Shown here: positions 12,021-24,277 of the stretch, piece by piece
Layout: each line of letters begins with the position of its first letter
How positions within the stretch are numbered: position 1 is the first letter of the stretch
Assembly (NCBI RefSeq): GCF_905147365.1
Contig: NC_056408.1
Location: forward strand, 3,348,001-3,412,000
DNA: 64,000 nucleotides
From: Aricia agestis
Lineage: Eukaryota; Arthropoda; Insecta; Lepidoptera; Lycaenidae
Direction: 5' to 3'
The notes under the pieces: generated by a model
What the model saw: the letters and a program-made list of their open reading frames with translations, nothing else
Databases searched by the model: none
What the model was told of the DNA's origin: nothing
Position numbers and translations under genes: made by a program

Positions 12021-12507
12021 GGATAGCAAGCACTGTTATTATCGTTGCATTTACCTTCAAAATCTAGAATGTCAATTTTCCCTACTAAAGGTAGTTTTAC
12101 CTTCCTTATTCCTTTGAAATTACAAGTTTCTTTTAATTAGTAGAGTTCTGAATATCTCAAAAGACTAATAGCGTATAAAAAATAAAATAAAAAGATAAAC
12201 TTAATGCTCTTAATTAAAAGTAAAAAAAATATCCAACTCACAACAAAAAATATTTACTTACGTCTATTTCGATTAAAACTTGTTATGAATTGTTCCGAAT
12301 GCCGATTGGCGAAACTTTTAACTGGCCAACTTTGATTCCTCTATTAAAATTCTGCACCACAAGTTTGGACAGACTTAGTAAATCGAAAGACATGGCAAAG
12401 GTACATTAAATCCTATCAATACTTTGACCATTAATATTTTGGGATAATACTCTAAAAGATATTTTATAATTAGTTTGCTTAGCCTAACCCAGTGTTTTTG
12501 TGTGTAA

Positions 12508-12545
12508 CTGTGGATCGCGACCCCCTGAGTTGGGGGGTCGCGAAG
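12508..12545. repeat. hAT-like end fragment with inverted repeat
   Basis: The hairpin ATCGCGACCCCCTGAGTTGGGGGGTCGCGA resembles the inner end common in 'cagtggttctcaacc'-type hAT MITEs. A diverged relative lies at 16560-16600. No paired end was found. Confidence 0.35.
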
Positions 12546-12650
12546 CTTATGTAAGGGGTGCCAGAGACCGAGAAGACATTGTAGTAAAAAAAAAGTTTAA
12601 AAGATGTATACTAACTGAGCTGATTTTGATGATATTTGGTATAATAATAT

Positions 12651-12993
12651 TAGCTCCCACACCGGTTTCGGTGACGGTAGCCGGTTTCATTGAAACCAGG
12701 CCAGCTACGCAGGAGTAATTTTATAGTTTACCCAAGAGCACTCCCTAAATCTCTATTCCTTTACTCTCATAACCCAGTGGGACGGACGACCGACACGACC
12801 GGCGAGAGATCAGGCGCCTTTTACATGCCTATCCGACGCATGGATCATCTTACTTGTCAGACAATCAGGTGATCAGCCTGCATTGTCCTAACCAAACTTG
12901 GAAATAACATGTTTCCAACGCGGGAATCGAACCCACGACTTCCGAGTCAAGAGCTAGAGCATTGCTCTTGACTGCCATTGGACCACGAAGGCG
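12651..12993 (-). mobile_element. tRNA-derived SINE, family C, copy 1
   Basis: On the minus strand the head near 12993 reads like a tRNA gene with an A box (TGGTCCAATGGCAG) and a B box (GGTTCGATTCC). The body and a tail ending 'ccggtgtgggagc' run to 12651. The cloverleaf is damaged, so this is not a tRNA gene. A second copy lies at 22152-22545. Confidence 0.7.
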
Positions 12994-13011
12994 TCATATT
13001 ATTCGGTATGG

Positions 13012-13122
13012 ACATACTTTGAGTCCCATGAAAGGACATAGGATACTTTTTATCCCAGAAAAATTTACGGCTTCCGTGCGATAAACGAATCTTGGCGCAA
13101 CGGAGTTGCGGGCGTCATCTAG
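13012..13122 (+). mobile_element. (GTCY)n lepidopteran element, 3' end
   Basis: Contains 'actttgagtcccatgaaagg', 'acataggatactttttatcc', 'gttgcgggcgtcatCTAG' ending at 13122 before T. 5' truncated. Confidence 0.65.
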
Positions 13123-13281
13123 TCCTAACTTAAACTCTTATTGATAACATTTTATAATGAGTCATACCCATGAATGCACCTATTAACATTTTATTGGCAT
13201 TTACACGCACTACAGGCCATCTATATTGCGGAAAATCATTTATTTTTGTAATAAACTTTACCCTTTAAACAATAGGTATTG

Positions 13282-13563
13282 ACGTGGGAGAGCCATGCTT
13301 CGGCACGAATGGGCCGGCTCGACCGGAGAAATACCACGTACTCACAGAAAACCGGCGTGAAACAGCGCTTGCGCTGTGTTTCGCCGAGTGAGTGAGTTTA
13401 CCGGAGGCCCAATCCCCTACCCTATTCCCTTCCCTACTTTCCCTTATTCCGTTCCCTTTCCATCCCTACCTTCCTCTATTACCCTATTCCCTCTTAAAAG
13501 GCCGGCAACGCACCTGCAGCTGACCCGTTTGCTCGTTTGCCCCCTTAGTTCATAAAAAAAAAA
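13282..13563 (+). mobile_element. Family A SINE-like element, copy with internal deletion
   Basis: Has the same sharp ACGTGGGAGAGCC start. About 55 bases are missing between 'cacctgcagctg' and 'acccgtttgctcg', removing the 'gatgctgcgagtgtcc' block. Ends in an A run. Confidence 0.75.
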
Positions 13564-14430
13564 GTATGCATTGATGTTTCTTTAGTTTGTAAAATTAATA
13601 TTTGCGGCAGGCTGGACTCCACCCATAAACGCGAAAGTGTGCCCGTCTGTCTGTCTGTCTTGTTCCGTCCGTCTGTCTTGTTTTTTGTGTTTCTCATGAA
13701 GTTTGGCATGTAAAGTCCCAGGTTTTATCACATTGGATGATTGTGACGGAAAATATACAGTTCCCCGAGGGAGAAACAAATTTCTCCGATAACAAAGTTG
13801 AGGGAACTATAGTATATATAAGCATAATATTATCATCCTCCATCAAAAAAAGTACTGAGGCGTGATGGACTTAGATTAAGATGTAAACTATAAGCCTTTG
13901 TATCCAAAAAAATCATTACAAAAGCGACAGAAAAGGGATATGGCCGAAAAGCCCACTCACTCAAATTATTGAAATAAAAAAATATATCATCCTCCTACAC
14001 AATCAGGTTAAATTCGCATTCACCCTCAAAAATTGGTAAATCTTCAAAGAAGCGATCAGCAGGTAGTTTGTGAATAGCTACTTACTCTCAGGTGATCTGT
14101 GAGTCCATTGAACCGAATGATGTATGGACAGTATATTAACCGAGATCAAAGGAGTTTGGTTTATTGACAATAGTTTTTCTCTGATGTGGTCGGGACTTTG
14201 AAGTCTTTATACGATTGGAAGTAGGATAATGGTATTGAGGATTTTATAAATATAAGGTAAAACTGTACTTATAAACTGGTTAAACTGTACCTATACTTCG
14301 TTTGAATGGTAAATCTTTACCAACATTAAAACTACCACATTAACGAATGAAGTAACATTGTTGGTAACGCGTTTAAGTATCATGATTTCAGTGAATATAC
14401 CTACTTAATAAGGTTTAATTGGATGCGGCT

Positions 14431-14560
14431 GTTTAGCATTTTGTGTACTATCCCACAAAAAATACGTTGAGTAATGAATGCACTATGGCCTATGCAGTTA
14501 TGTTCTTTAGATATTATTTGCAACAAGATTGCATTCATAACTGAACAAAAAAAGTATTGT
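14431..14560. repeat. Diverged relative of the MITE at 27190-27346
   Basis: Shares 'ttagcatt', 'gagtaatgaatgca', 'gcagttatgttctttaga' and 'gtgggtt' in the same relative layout, but its outer ends are eroded. Confidence 0.45.
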
Positions 14561-15682
14561 GGGTTTTATAATATTATACTATACACAATTTTTTAACAGC
14601 TACCAATTAACTTTTTTTTTCTTTATTTAAAAGTCCTTCGTTAATCATTTTAATTTTATTGCATCTAGGAATCGCTCTTTTGGAACAGGAATAGAAATTG
14701 GAACTTATAAAGGTCAGAGGATGCACCATGCGAAAAAAAAAAGTAAAAACGTTTATCTTTATAAACGTCTATCTATTATATTTTGACTGTTACCTCTTGA
14801 GGCTAAAACCACTGAAGCAATTCAGATAGAGACTAAGCCCGGGAAAGACTATGTGACCCAAAAGAACCAGGGATAGCCAGACCTACTTCGTTTTATTTCA
14901 TAAATGTGTGGCAGCCCCTGGATTTTTACACGGAAACCTGCGTAAACGAAGTTGAGGGCAACTTCTTAGTCTAAACAACAAGTCTAGAACAGTCTATATG
15001 TTACCGTTAATGTGCGTAAACCAGTTAGACTGCAGATTAAGAAGGTATTCAGCATTTTATCTGTGCGAGTCAGTTAAAGTGCAAAAAGTTTATTCAATTC
15101 TCATTAAATTACACAAAACTTGTTGTTGTTGTGTTCTTGTTTGAATAAAACATGTTATTTTGTTGTAGGGATTTTTTGGCCATAAACAAAAGAATAAACT
15201 ATTAAATTTAAAGTAAAATGTTACTTACTAAGAAAAAACCAATCAAAACAACAACAGTCTTAGGTTGACAAGCTTAAGTTAAAGTTTTTAGGACTACGAA
15301 GAAAGAGAATGCAAACTAATTACTAGATAAAGTGCAAATATAAGTTTTTTTTATTTAAATTTCACACTTTAACGGATGGTATCAAGGAATCTGCAGATTA
15401 CCTAGGTAATGTGCATTCTGCATTCTAACTGTATAACATATTATGTAACACTCACTTGTTATGAAGTTTTGTTACTTGCATTAGTTTGAACAGTCTAATA
15501 ATATGCAAACACCTCCACTTAATATAATATTCAGCCTATATTCGTGTTATGATAACGTAACTCCTGCGGGCCATGTGCTCCTTGGCACATCATCTCACCG
15601 CCAATAAACAGATAACTCGCATAACTGTGTAACAGGCTTATTTTAGCACTAAACTCCGTTTAGACCTAGTTTATCCAAACTA

Positions 15683-15862
15683 AATACTAATATTATAATT
15701 GCGAAAGTGAAGTCCGCTGAAGTCTGAACTGATTTCCTGAAATTTTGTATGGAGTCCCGGAAAATGAGTTTTTTTCCGGAAACATGTACGGTTCCCGCGC
15801 GGTTAACGAACTTAAGCGCAATGGAACTTCATCGCGCCGTCGGTAACTTCATTGCGGGCGAT
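15683..15862 (+). repeat. Degenerate (GTCY)n lepidopteran element
   Basis: Starts 'actaatattataattgcgaa', then has 'acatgtacggttcccgcgcg' and 'cattgcgggcga'. The GTCT microsatellite is gone and no CTAG end remains. Confidence 0.5.
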
Positions 15863-16931
15863 TGGTTCTAAATATAAATGGATTTTTGGCCAAAAATTGC
15901 CATTGAACAGGTAAGCTCTTGAAATTAATGATCTCTTAATTCATAAGATATTCAAGAAGATATACTTACTTACATGCAAAATTATCAGGAACCTGTGAAA
16001 TAGACATGAGACATGACGTCATTTTCAGACAAACAATTTTTCAACGAATGTTTATAATTAGGTTGTTAATGGTGAGTAATGAACGAATGATTGAATGATC
16101 AAAGATAGAACAAGATAATCGACGCCTTTTCATGCAATATTAATGGCATAAACTATACCTACAGTAGGGTGTTTTTATATCCACGAGACCTCCCGACAAC
16201 ACACGACTTATCTTTAGAAAGAAAGAAAAATATATTTTGGATAATTTTACGAAACTTAGCACTTTAAAAATTAACTTTTAATTAACTAAAGATATACTTA
16301 TATGTGATTGGAATAAGATTGCTTGCACGGTGGCAACACAACATATTGTCATAAATCATAGAAAATTAAGTCGCAACTCGCAAGCGTAGAACATAAATTT
16401 ATTATTATTATCATGATGCGATGAAAAAATCCTCCCACCCTTTGCTTCTATATCATATATGTATGTTAAAAATATGTTGTTATCTTTTTGTTAAAGTTTT
16501 TATATACTTATTTGATCTTTTTTTAATAGTTAGTTCGCTCGGCCTTTGGCCCCTACAGAAGCTTCTCGACCCCCCAGTAGATCGCGACTCTCAGGTTGAA
16601 AAAACCATTGAAATAAACTGGCCAAAATCATATTAATATGTTGGATACCTGCAGCTAAATATAGGGCATGTTTCGGTGAACTGCATACAACATCCTCCGT
16701 CCCCGTACTCATTACCGATATTTTAGTATGATGGATACGAAACTCGGATATCTTGGAGCGACAGCAAAACAGGACGCAGGACGCTATTTATAATTTGAAA
16801 GTTTCAGGAATGTGAAAAAACAAACATTTTTTATAATAGCTTAAGTAAAAAAAAGATTTTTTTATATATTACATATATTATAGGAAGATATTACCTATAA
16901 TATATTACCTATATTATAGGATTATATATCT

Positions 16932-17157
16932 TCTATATATATAAAACTCAAAGGTGACTGACTGATTGACATAGTGATCACAGCCCAAACGACTGGATGA
17001 ATCGGGCTGAAATTTGGCATGCAGGTAGATGTTATGACGCAGGCATCCGCTAAGAAAGGATTTTGATAAATTCCAACCCCAAGGGGTTCAAATAGGGGAT
17101 GAAAGTTTGTATATAATAATACTTCTTAACGCGAGCGAAGCCGCGGGCAAAAGCTCG
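16932..17157 (+). mobile_element. Helitron-like non-autonomous element, copy 1
   Basis: Starts TCTATATATATAAAACTCAA and ends 'gcgagcgaagccgcgggcaa' 'aagctcg' before T. Very similar to 51325-51563 along its whole length. TC start and a GC-rich end close to the CTxG terminus fit Helitron-type ends. Confidence 0.65.
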
Positions 17158-17177
17158 TTATAATATATATTATTTAG

Positions 17178-17509
17178 ACGTGGGAGAGCCATGCTTCGGC
17201 ACGAATGGGCCGGCTCGACCGGAGAAATACCACGTTCGCACAGAAAACCGGCGTAAAACAGCGCTTGCGCTGCGTTTCGCCGAGTGAGTGAGTTTACCGG
17301 AGGCCCAATCCCTTACCCTATTCCCTTCCCTACCCTCCCCTATTCCCTTCCCTTCCCATCCCTACCCTCCCCTATTACCCTATTCCCTCTTAAAAGGCCG
17401 GCAACGCAGCTGCAGCTCTTCTGATGCTGCAAGTGTCCATGGGCGATGAAAGTTGCTTTCCATCAGGTGACCCGTTTGCTCGTTTGCCCCCATAATTCAT
17501 TAAAAAAAA
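17178..17509 (+). mobile_element. Family A SINE-like element, full-length copy
   Basis: Full architecture as at 8291-8629, ending in an A run. It lies 20 bp after the Helitron-like element at 16932-17157 and abuts the MITE at 17519. Confidence 0.75.
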
Positions 17510-17518
17510 TATATCATA

Positions 17519-17633
17519 GGGGCTCCTACACAAAACTGCGAATTCGCATCGCATCGCAATGTAATGTCATTTTTATTACGATTTTGTCGCAGATATTTGC
17601 GATGCAATGCGAATTCGCAGTAATTAGAGCCCC
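17519..17633. mobile_element. 115-bp hairpin MITE with GGGGCTC ends
   Basis: The ends GGGGCTC and GAGCCCC bracket near-perfect arms including 'actgcgaattcgcat'. Flanks are ATA and TTA, one base from a TWA duplication. Confidence 0.65.
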
Positions 17634-18227
17634 TTACTTCTTAAAAAATTATGTACAACTTTTCAGCAAGTGTTTCTAGATAATTGTCGAGTAAGCCTTT
17701 TGTGCAAATGGTTATATGGATTATAAAGCTTCGTGTGAAATTTTGTGAAAAAAAGGAAACTTTCAAGGGTAGTTTATAATATTCACTGTACCATTGCATT
17801 GTGAGCTTATACGCTGTAAATGCAATTTGGACGTTACTATTATAAGTATTAAGTATACCCCAACAAACTTACGAAATTTCTTTATTACATGGTAACTTGA
17901 TACAACAACTATTAAACAATGCTGTCTTTTTGGCCTAGCGCATATTATGTCTAATATGCGCTGTATCTCCTATATTTTTTTATTCCACATCTGGAGCAAA
18001 CATAGATGTAATAATTAAGTGGTTGTATTTTTTGAGACTTTTAAATTTCCCATTTTTAAACGTTACCCAATATTTTTCTGCTGACCGTCCGCATTTGTTT
18101 ACAAATCTGGAGTTTACTCAGGGGCCACGTGGGCTAATTAGCCCGTTAAGGCCCCAACTCACTCACCAGAGATACGAGTAGCTCCAAGACACCATCAATG
18201 TTACTTTGGAGAGATAGACCAGGAAAT

Positions 18228-18302
18228 TGTCCATGGGCGACGGTAGTTGCTTTCCATCAGGTGACCCATTTGCTCGTTTGCACCCTTATATTTTTGTAAA
18301 AG
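18228..18302 (+). repeat. Family A SINE-like fragment
   Basis: Only the last 75 bases of the family: 'gtccatgggcgacggtagtt', 'ccatcaggtgacccatttgc', then an A/T-rich end. Confidence 0.6.
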
Positions 18303-18373
18303 AATCGTCATTTGTCATTTTACATTTCCAACAAAGGCTGATTAATGATTATACCTAGATATAGATTTTTGTC

Positions 18374-18660
18374 GACCTCGGTGGCTCAGTGGTGAGCGCG
18401 TTGGTAGCTCAAGCCGGGGGTCGCGGGTTCGAATCCCGCCGACGGAACAAAAAGTTTCCAAAGTTCCTGGGTCATGGATGTAAGTATATTAAATATGTAT
18501 GTGTATCATAAAATAAAAATCTTAAATATATGTATAGTATAAAAGTATTAAATATATTTCCGTTGTCTGGTACCTGTAACACAAGTCCTTCAGGTACTAC
18601 CACGGGGCCAGACTGACGTGGTGTGAAGCGTTAGTGTATATTATTATTATTTATTATTAA
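18374..18660 (+). mobile_element. tRNA-derived SINE, family B, intact copy
   Basis: The head has an A box (TGGCTCAGTGGTGAGCG) and a B box (GGTTCGAATCC) with a tRNA-like 3' acceptor end. A 170-bp body and an ATT-repeat tail follow. The head is well kept, but extra bases and the fused body rule out a tRNA gene. Confidence 0.8.
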
Positions 18661-18757
18661 GGTTGAAACAAAATAAAGTGATAATATTTTAGGGTGTGTT
18701 TGTGTCCCTGAAAGCTCTGTAGGCTCTATGTAAATGTAAACTTTATGGAGACACTAG

Positions 18758-18860
18758 CCGTTGCCCGCGACTTCGTCCGCGTGGACTTTAGTTTATAGTT
18801 GTTTCCAGGGCCCCCGTTACCATATGTGCAATGTGTGCAATGCACACGGGCGCCATCCTT
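18758..18860 (-). repeat. Helitron-like 3' end fragment
   Basis: Reads 'ctagccgttgcccgcgactt' 'cgtccgcgtgga' on the plus strand, so the element's CTAG end points left. The same end occurs at 59563 (-), 60519 (+) and 61914 (+). Confidence 0.5.
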
Positions 18861-19214
18861 TAACCCATCAATCCCCAAGCGGCACCCGGCTGTCGATTGT
18901 GTGATTCCCACGATCGAGGTATTACTACTCGAATTAGTATCACGTTACCTCTTTCGTTTTTCATATGAATGAAAGAGAAGACATGACATTTTAACAAGCT
19001 GTTAACACTAACAGACGTTGGTGAAATTGGGCCTTAAAGTAAACTTTGTTTTGTTACACAACTAAGTGCTCTTTACAAGATTCTTTCAGAATTCTTTCTC
19101 TCCACTGCAGCTTAACCCATAATGGCATATTCGTCTATAATAATTGTCCATGATCAGCGTTGATTGAGGATACCGCAGGCAGCAGCTGCCCAAACATGGC
19201 TCTTTAACCAAGAG

Positions 19215-19462
19215 TCAAGACGTTTTCTTTATCACTTCTATATAGAATCGCCGATCAAATGCCTCTAGTCCACCGACGCTGCGAACTGCGAAAACTCTCC
19301 GAAACCAATTCAAAACAGCAATAGAGCGAGATGCAATATAACGCACTGTCGTGTGGCGGATGGGACAGTATCGGTTCGCCAGCGTTCTATAACGTGAAGT
19401 TGACGTTAGACCCCGATTTTGTTCGGCGATTCTATATAGAAGCCATAAGGAAAACGTCTTGG
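19215..19462. mobile_element. Inverted-repeat MITE with 'caagacgttttc' ends, copy 1
   Basis: The arms 'tatatagaatcgccgatcaa' (left) and their complement (right) lie about 190 bp apart. A shorter copy lies at 19911-20059. Confidence 0.65.
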
Positions 19463-19910
19463 CAAGACTTTTGATTATTATCTAACGTTTACCAACGTGA
19501 GTCGTGACTCGTGAAGAAGCCCAGTGAGCAAGAGCCCTTACATATTACTCCATCATATAGCCCGCTATTCGCGGCCTATTGTAACCATGGAAACGCCTTT
19601 TGCGATCGCTCGTAAAAAGTTTACGGCTGCTTAAAATTAATTTGATGTTAAGCTTGTTGCAATTTCGTTACTAAACAAGATAAAACAGAACAGTTTTTGG
19701 GTAGTGTGTAAGTATTTATGGATTGTTGCAAAACTTTGTAAGAAACTAAACATAATTTTGTATATTATTTATTTTAAGGCTGATTTTATTCTGACCACAG
19801 TCAACGCGTCGGCACTCGGCGCCGACAGCATATCAGCACAGACGTACAGATTTTAAAACGCTTTCCATAATTTCATACAATATCTAAATCCTAAGTTATA
19901 AGAGCCCCTA

Positions 19911-20059
19911 GCAAAGACGTTTTCTTTATCGCTTCTTTATAGAATCGGCAATCAAAAGTCGAATGTCGACTTTATTTTATCAAACGCTAATGGCATTTTT
20001 ATAAATTTTGATCGGCGATTCTATAACGATTAACGAAGCGATAAATAACACATCTTGGC
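19911..20059. mobile_element. Inverted-repeat MITE with 'caagacgttttc' ends, copy 2, TA flanks
   Basis: GCAAAGACG at the left and CATCTTGGC at the right, with TA at 19909-19910 and 20060-20061. The arms share 'atagaatcggcaatcaa' with copy 1. TA flanks suggest a Tc1/mariner-type source. Confidence 0.65.
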
Positions 20060-20250
20060 TAAACGGCCAGTTTCAACGTTTGCAGTCAGCGTGAGATTGC
20101 GACGAGCGTGAGATCTGCCTAAAATGTTAACATGTAAGACGCAAACCTAACATAAGCCAAGTACAGTGTGGAGTTAGGACCAAGACAAAATGGAAGGTAT
20201 ATGGGGCTCGCACTTTCAGCGCTCACACAAGCACTCGCACGAATACACTG

Positions 20251-20251
<1 letters not shown>

Positions 20252-20299
<48 letters not shown>

Positions 20300-20315
20300 A
20301 CCCACCCACCCACCC
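20252..20315. repeat. (CA)n microsatellite followed by (CCCA)n
   Basis: An uninterrupted CA run to 20296, then CCCA units. It creates a spurious cysteine/valine-rich reading frame on the other strand. Confidence 0.97.
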
Positions 20316-20387
20316 TTCAGTACCATTTATTGAACTTTACTGAACCCAAGACACTCGTGTCGTAGAGCTAAGACACCATAAACACAA

Positions 20388-20391
<4 letters not shown>

Positions 20392-20474
<83 letters not shown>
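20392..20474. repeat. (CA)n microsatellite, about 41 units
   Basis: A pure CA run 77 bp after the first one, with a TATA-less unique spacer between them. Confidence 0.97.
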
Positions 20475-20476
<2 letters not shown>

Positions 20477-21189
20477 AAATGACCTTTTTATCCTTAACTC
20501 TAGCCTATGTTTTACATTTAATATATAAATAATATCTAAAAGTATTTGTTAAAGGGTTAAACCCAAAAACATGATAGATTATAAAATTATAAGTAATAAC
20601 ATGAACATTGGATTGTACTTCTTTTACAACCGCCTCAACTCTGAGAATCACTGACTCCGATATCACATTATAATAGTTTCGAAGTCAGAGATCAACCAAC
20701 CTGTGCCATCCGAGTTTAAATCCTAATTTGTGTACAATATTCATTGCCTGTAAGCAAGATGTAAGTTTTTGGGAAATCAATAAACGTATTATTATTATTA
20801 TTATTGTCAATGTTAGCCTAGGATAGGTAGTAGGTAGTACTAGTACCTTAATACTTTGCCCAATAATTAAGATACTTTGGCCCAAGATATTATAGTAGGT
20901 ACGTTAGCCGTCTATTAAGTATGCACGGAAATAACTTGTACGGGTTCAAACTGCAGTGATTCTTTTTTTTTTCATTTCCTATTTTCTACATTTAATCCTA
21001 TTAATTTGAACATCGGCTCAAAGTTACTGAAGTCAGTGCTACCTAAACATTTGAAATGTCTTTACGAATTACGGGGCTTTAGTACAGAATTTATTATATT
21101 AGTAGTACGAGAGACTAGCCATACATATTTATTACTCTATGGTAGTACCAAGCTTTAGAGGGACCGTGCATTTGGCTACGTTTATCGCG

Positions 21190-21340
21190 CGGAAACCGTA
21201 CTTTTTACAGGATAAAAAGTATCCTATGTCCCATCCCGGGGATGAAAGTGAGTCCATACCCAGTAAAATCGGTTCAGTAGTTTGGACGTGATGAGATAAC
21301 AAACAGACAGATAGACACGCATTGCGAATTTGTAATATTA
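21190..21340 (-). repeat. (GTCY)n lepidopteran element fragment
   Basis: Contains 'gcgcggaaaccgtacttttt', 'aaagtatcctatgtcc' and a GACA run near 21303-21312, all in minus orientation. Ends eroded. Confidence 0.5.
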
Positions 21341-21797
21341 TACGAATATAATATACCTACAGTTTACTGTAATTTGATATCTATATTTCCTGTATTTTAG
21401 CCAACTTTAAATATACATAAAAGTATTTTGCTTAAAAAGTTTATAGTACTTAGTCAAAAATCTCACTTGTGGCAGTCCCATTAAAGGAACAGAGTTAGCC
21501 GCGAGTTTTTTCCGAGTGGATTAAGATTAACGGGTTAATGGGTCGTAACTCGTAAGTCTACCGCTAACACCGCTAACGACTCCTTGTTCCCCGCAGCTAG
21601 AAAACGTATTATAAATCGTGCTAATAATTACCTATAACTGTTTAGATTGATAGAATCACGATTTATATTATGAATATTTAAATATCTCATAATACCTATG
21701 TTGTGGCTTGTGGCCAGCCCACGCTGAGAGGCGGTGAGAAATTTTCAAGAGTCGCGATTTACAAATTCATACAAAATAGTTCACGAGTAGCGTGGTT

Positions 21798-21962
21798 TTT
21801 TTTATGAAATATGGGGGGAAACGGGTCACCTGACGGAAAGCAACTTCCGTCGCCCATGGACACTCGCAACATCAGAAGAGCTGCAGGTGCGTTGCCGGCC
21901 TCTTAAGAGGGAATAGGGGAGGGTAAGGAAGGGAATAGGGGAGGGGATTGGGCAGCCTGAAA
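21798..21962 (-). repeat. Family A SINE-like element, 3' half
   Basis: Minus-strand copy from the A tail at 21798 to the polypyrimidine tract (seen here as GGGAATAGGGGAGG units). It is 5' truncated at the tract. Confidence 0.7.
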
Positions 21963-22151
21963 TTTCTTTCAACGTAATCTTTTTCTTTTTATAAACTCAT
22001 AGTAATTGCTTTATTTAAGTAAATTGCTTAATTTTCTTTGCATTTTGCATTGCTTTGACTATAGGTCCATTGTCCATGTCCACACGGATTGAAGCAAGCC
22101 ATGTTCGTGTATTTTTTAAATTTCGTTGGGAAATCTTATAAATAATATAAT

Positions 22152-22545
22152 AGCTCCCACACCGGCTTCGGTGACTGTGGCCGATTTCATTGAAACCAGG
22201 CCTACGCAGGAGCACAATCTGCCTGGCCTGGTTTCAATGAAATCGGCCACAGTCACCGAAGCCGGTGACTGTGGCCGATTTCATTGAAACTCTGGGTCCC
22301 ACTGGGTTACTCTCATAACCCAGTGGGACGGCAGACCGACACGACCGGCGAGAGATCAGGCGCAGGGCCGATTTTTTACATGCCCATTCGACGCATGGAT
22401 CATCTTACTTGTCAGACAATCAGGTGTTTAACCTGCATTGTCCTAACCAAACATGGAAATATCATGTTTTCAACGCGCGAATCGAACCCACGACCTCCGA
22501 GTCAAGAGCCGCGCTCTATACCACAAGACCACACAGGCGTAAATA
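22152..22545 (-). mobile_element. tRNA-derived SINE, family C, copy 2, with internal inverted duplication
   Basis: Same family as 12651-12993, with a tRNA-like head near 22545. Its tail block occurs three times: forward, inverted, forward. The first two form the perfect palindrome at 22162-22265, and 'actgggttactctcataaccc' follows. Confidence 0.7.
22162..22265. repeat. Perfect 41-bp inverted repeat, 22-bp loop
   Basis: The left arm 22162-22202 is exactly complementary to the right arm 22225-22265. It arose by inverted duplication of the SINE tail. Confidence 0.95.
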
Positions 22546-23040
22546 AACACAATAAGACTACCATCCAACGATGTGTCCAGTGACCAGTCACCAGTGTCGT
22601 GTAGATAGGTACGTGATGCGTTAGCTTTAAATGAATTCAAATACCATACCCATGACTCAGAATCAGATAGATTACTTTATAATACCTAGGCATTCTATTG
22701 CTCCTCGCAACCTGGTTGCCAAGGTAATAATGTGCAACCATGTAGCTAATACCATAATGCGATTGTACCAAGGCCGGCTGTATCTGCCTGGGCTTCGTGA
22801 CGTCATATTGGTCATTTACTTCATACAGAGTTATGTTACCGCTGATAGTACCTTTATGTTGGGGACATAAAGATCATTCTTAAAAAAAAACCTCGAATCA
22901 AAATAATTTTGAACGGGTTGTATTGCCCTCTAGTCCTAGGAACCTTGCTGTTGATCCTGGCGACGCAGAAGTTGCAGTAGAAATGGGTGGGCCAATTGCC
23001 CGTCTGTTAAAGACTACATGTAACATGGATGATGGATTTA

Positions 23041-23145
23041 GGCTGCCATCACATTAAGTCGCGAGTAGTGCGGTAGCTGCGCGACTTCCATACGAAAACG
23101 AGCCGTGCGGCAGCCGCACTACTCGCGACTTAAGGTGACGCCGCG
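23041..23145. mobile_element. 105-bp hairpin MITE, TTA target duplication
   Basis: The arms share 'ttaagtcgcgagtagtgcgg' and its complement. TTA directly repeats at 23038-23040 and 23146-23148. PIF/Harbinger-like by its duplication. Confidence 0.75.
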
Positions 23146-23571
23146 TTAAAGTAAAAAACCATGTTGGATATGTTTTAGATTGCTTGTTTTCTCATAGAAC
23201 ACAAGCAATAGAACATCAAAAAATGGACATGGCGTAGGCGACAAAATGGTTTTTGTCGCGTAATTTAAAAACCATAAATACATTTCATATGAGCTATGGG
23301 CAAATTAAAGTGTTTGCTTGAACCAATCTATGTACAACTTTTGGAAGCTTAAATAATTCTCCTCTGTTGGCAAAATAGGAATCCCTTTTTTTACAGAGGT
23401 ATTTTTGATTGATTTTTCTGTGTTATGAAAGTTGACCATTCGTGTTATGCTATGGGTAATTCAAAGACAAAGACATGATGAATACTGACAATGAACTTTA
23501 CTGTTTTAGCTTTAGTCATTGCTGAGAAAAATCGATATCGCTACAGCCAAATTATCAAGGCGTCGCCTTAA

Positions 23572-23699
23572 GGCTGCCTTCACATTACGTCACAAGCACT
23601 GCGGCAGCAGCGCTGCAGCCGCGCGTCTTGTTTAGAAAAGACAGTCGCGCGGCTGCCCCGCTGCTGCCGCGCCGCTTGCGACGTAATGTGAAGACGCTC
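23572..23699. mobile_element. 128-bp GC-rich hairpin MITE, TAA target duplication
   Basis: The outer arms 'cttcacattacgtc' and 'gacgtaatgtgaag' enclose GC-rich inner arms (gcagcagcg-type). TAA repeats at 23569-23571 and 23700-23702. Similar in style to 23041-23145 but a different sequence. Confidence 0.75.
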
Positions 23700-23852
23700 T
23701 AACATTACATTACTTACCTTTTTGGTGCAGAACTCCTTTGCTGAGCATGCGTTTTGTCGGCACCGATAACTGCAATACATCCAGCAGTTTGTACAAGCCG
23801 TCTAATTCTTTTTCAGTAACAAAATATAAAAGTGACATTTTATTAAGTCTAA

Positions 23853-23966
23853 GGGCCTGTTTCACCACTTGTTGGCTTCCACAACCTATTTGACAGATTC
23901 TCCATACTTTATCTGTCAAGTTAAGTTGTGGATACGGTACTTATCAGGAAGTGGTGAAACAAGCCC
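23853..23966. mobile_element. 114-bp hairpin MITE, family E, TAA target duplication
   Basis: The ends GGGCCTGTTTCACCAC and GGGCTTGTTTCACCAC are inverted. TAA repeats at 23850-23852 and 23967-23969. Family members also lie at 40768-40910 and 40920-41040. Confidence 0.8.
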
Positions 23967-24277
23967 TAATTATCTTGTTTTGCATGTTTCTTCAAAATAT
24001 AGGCGATTTGTACCTATTATGGACCAACGATAATCGTACAAAGGAATTAGGAAAAATTAAATCCAAAAATAGTCAATTGATGGAATTACGGAAGATCAAT
24101 CGTTTCACCTCTGATCTCAATTGCGGACTAGTGGATAATAATAGTTCGGAATGAGGAAGACGATCCTGATTAAATAATTGATAAACGCTTCCCCAGCAAA
24201 TACGGATGAATTTTAATCAGCAAACGAGTACCATTTGAAGCAAACGGATAATCTGATAACAGGCGTTAGCCGTATAC

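Noticed and set aside
12925..12993. tRNA gene on the minus strand
   Set aside because: Damaged stems and continuation into family C SINE body.
18374..18450. tRNA gene
   Set aside because: Same block heads other family B SINE copies and is fused to the SINE body.
20119..20313. Cysteine/valine-rich frame
   Set aside because: Translation of a CA microsatellite.
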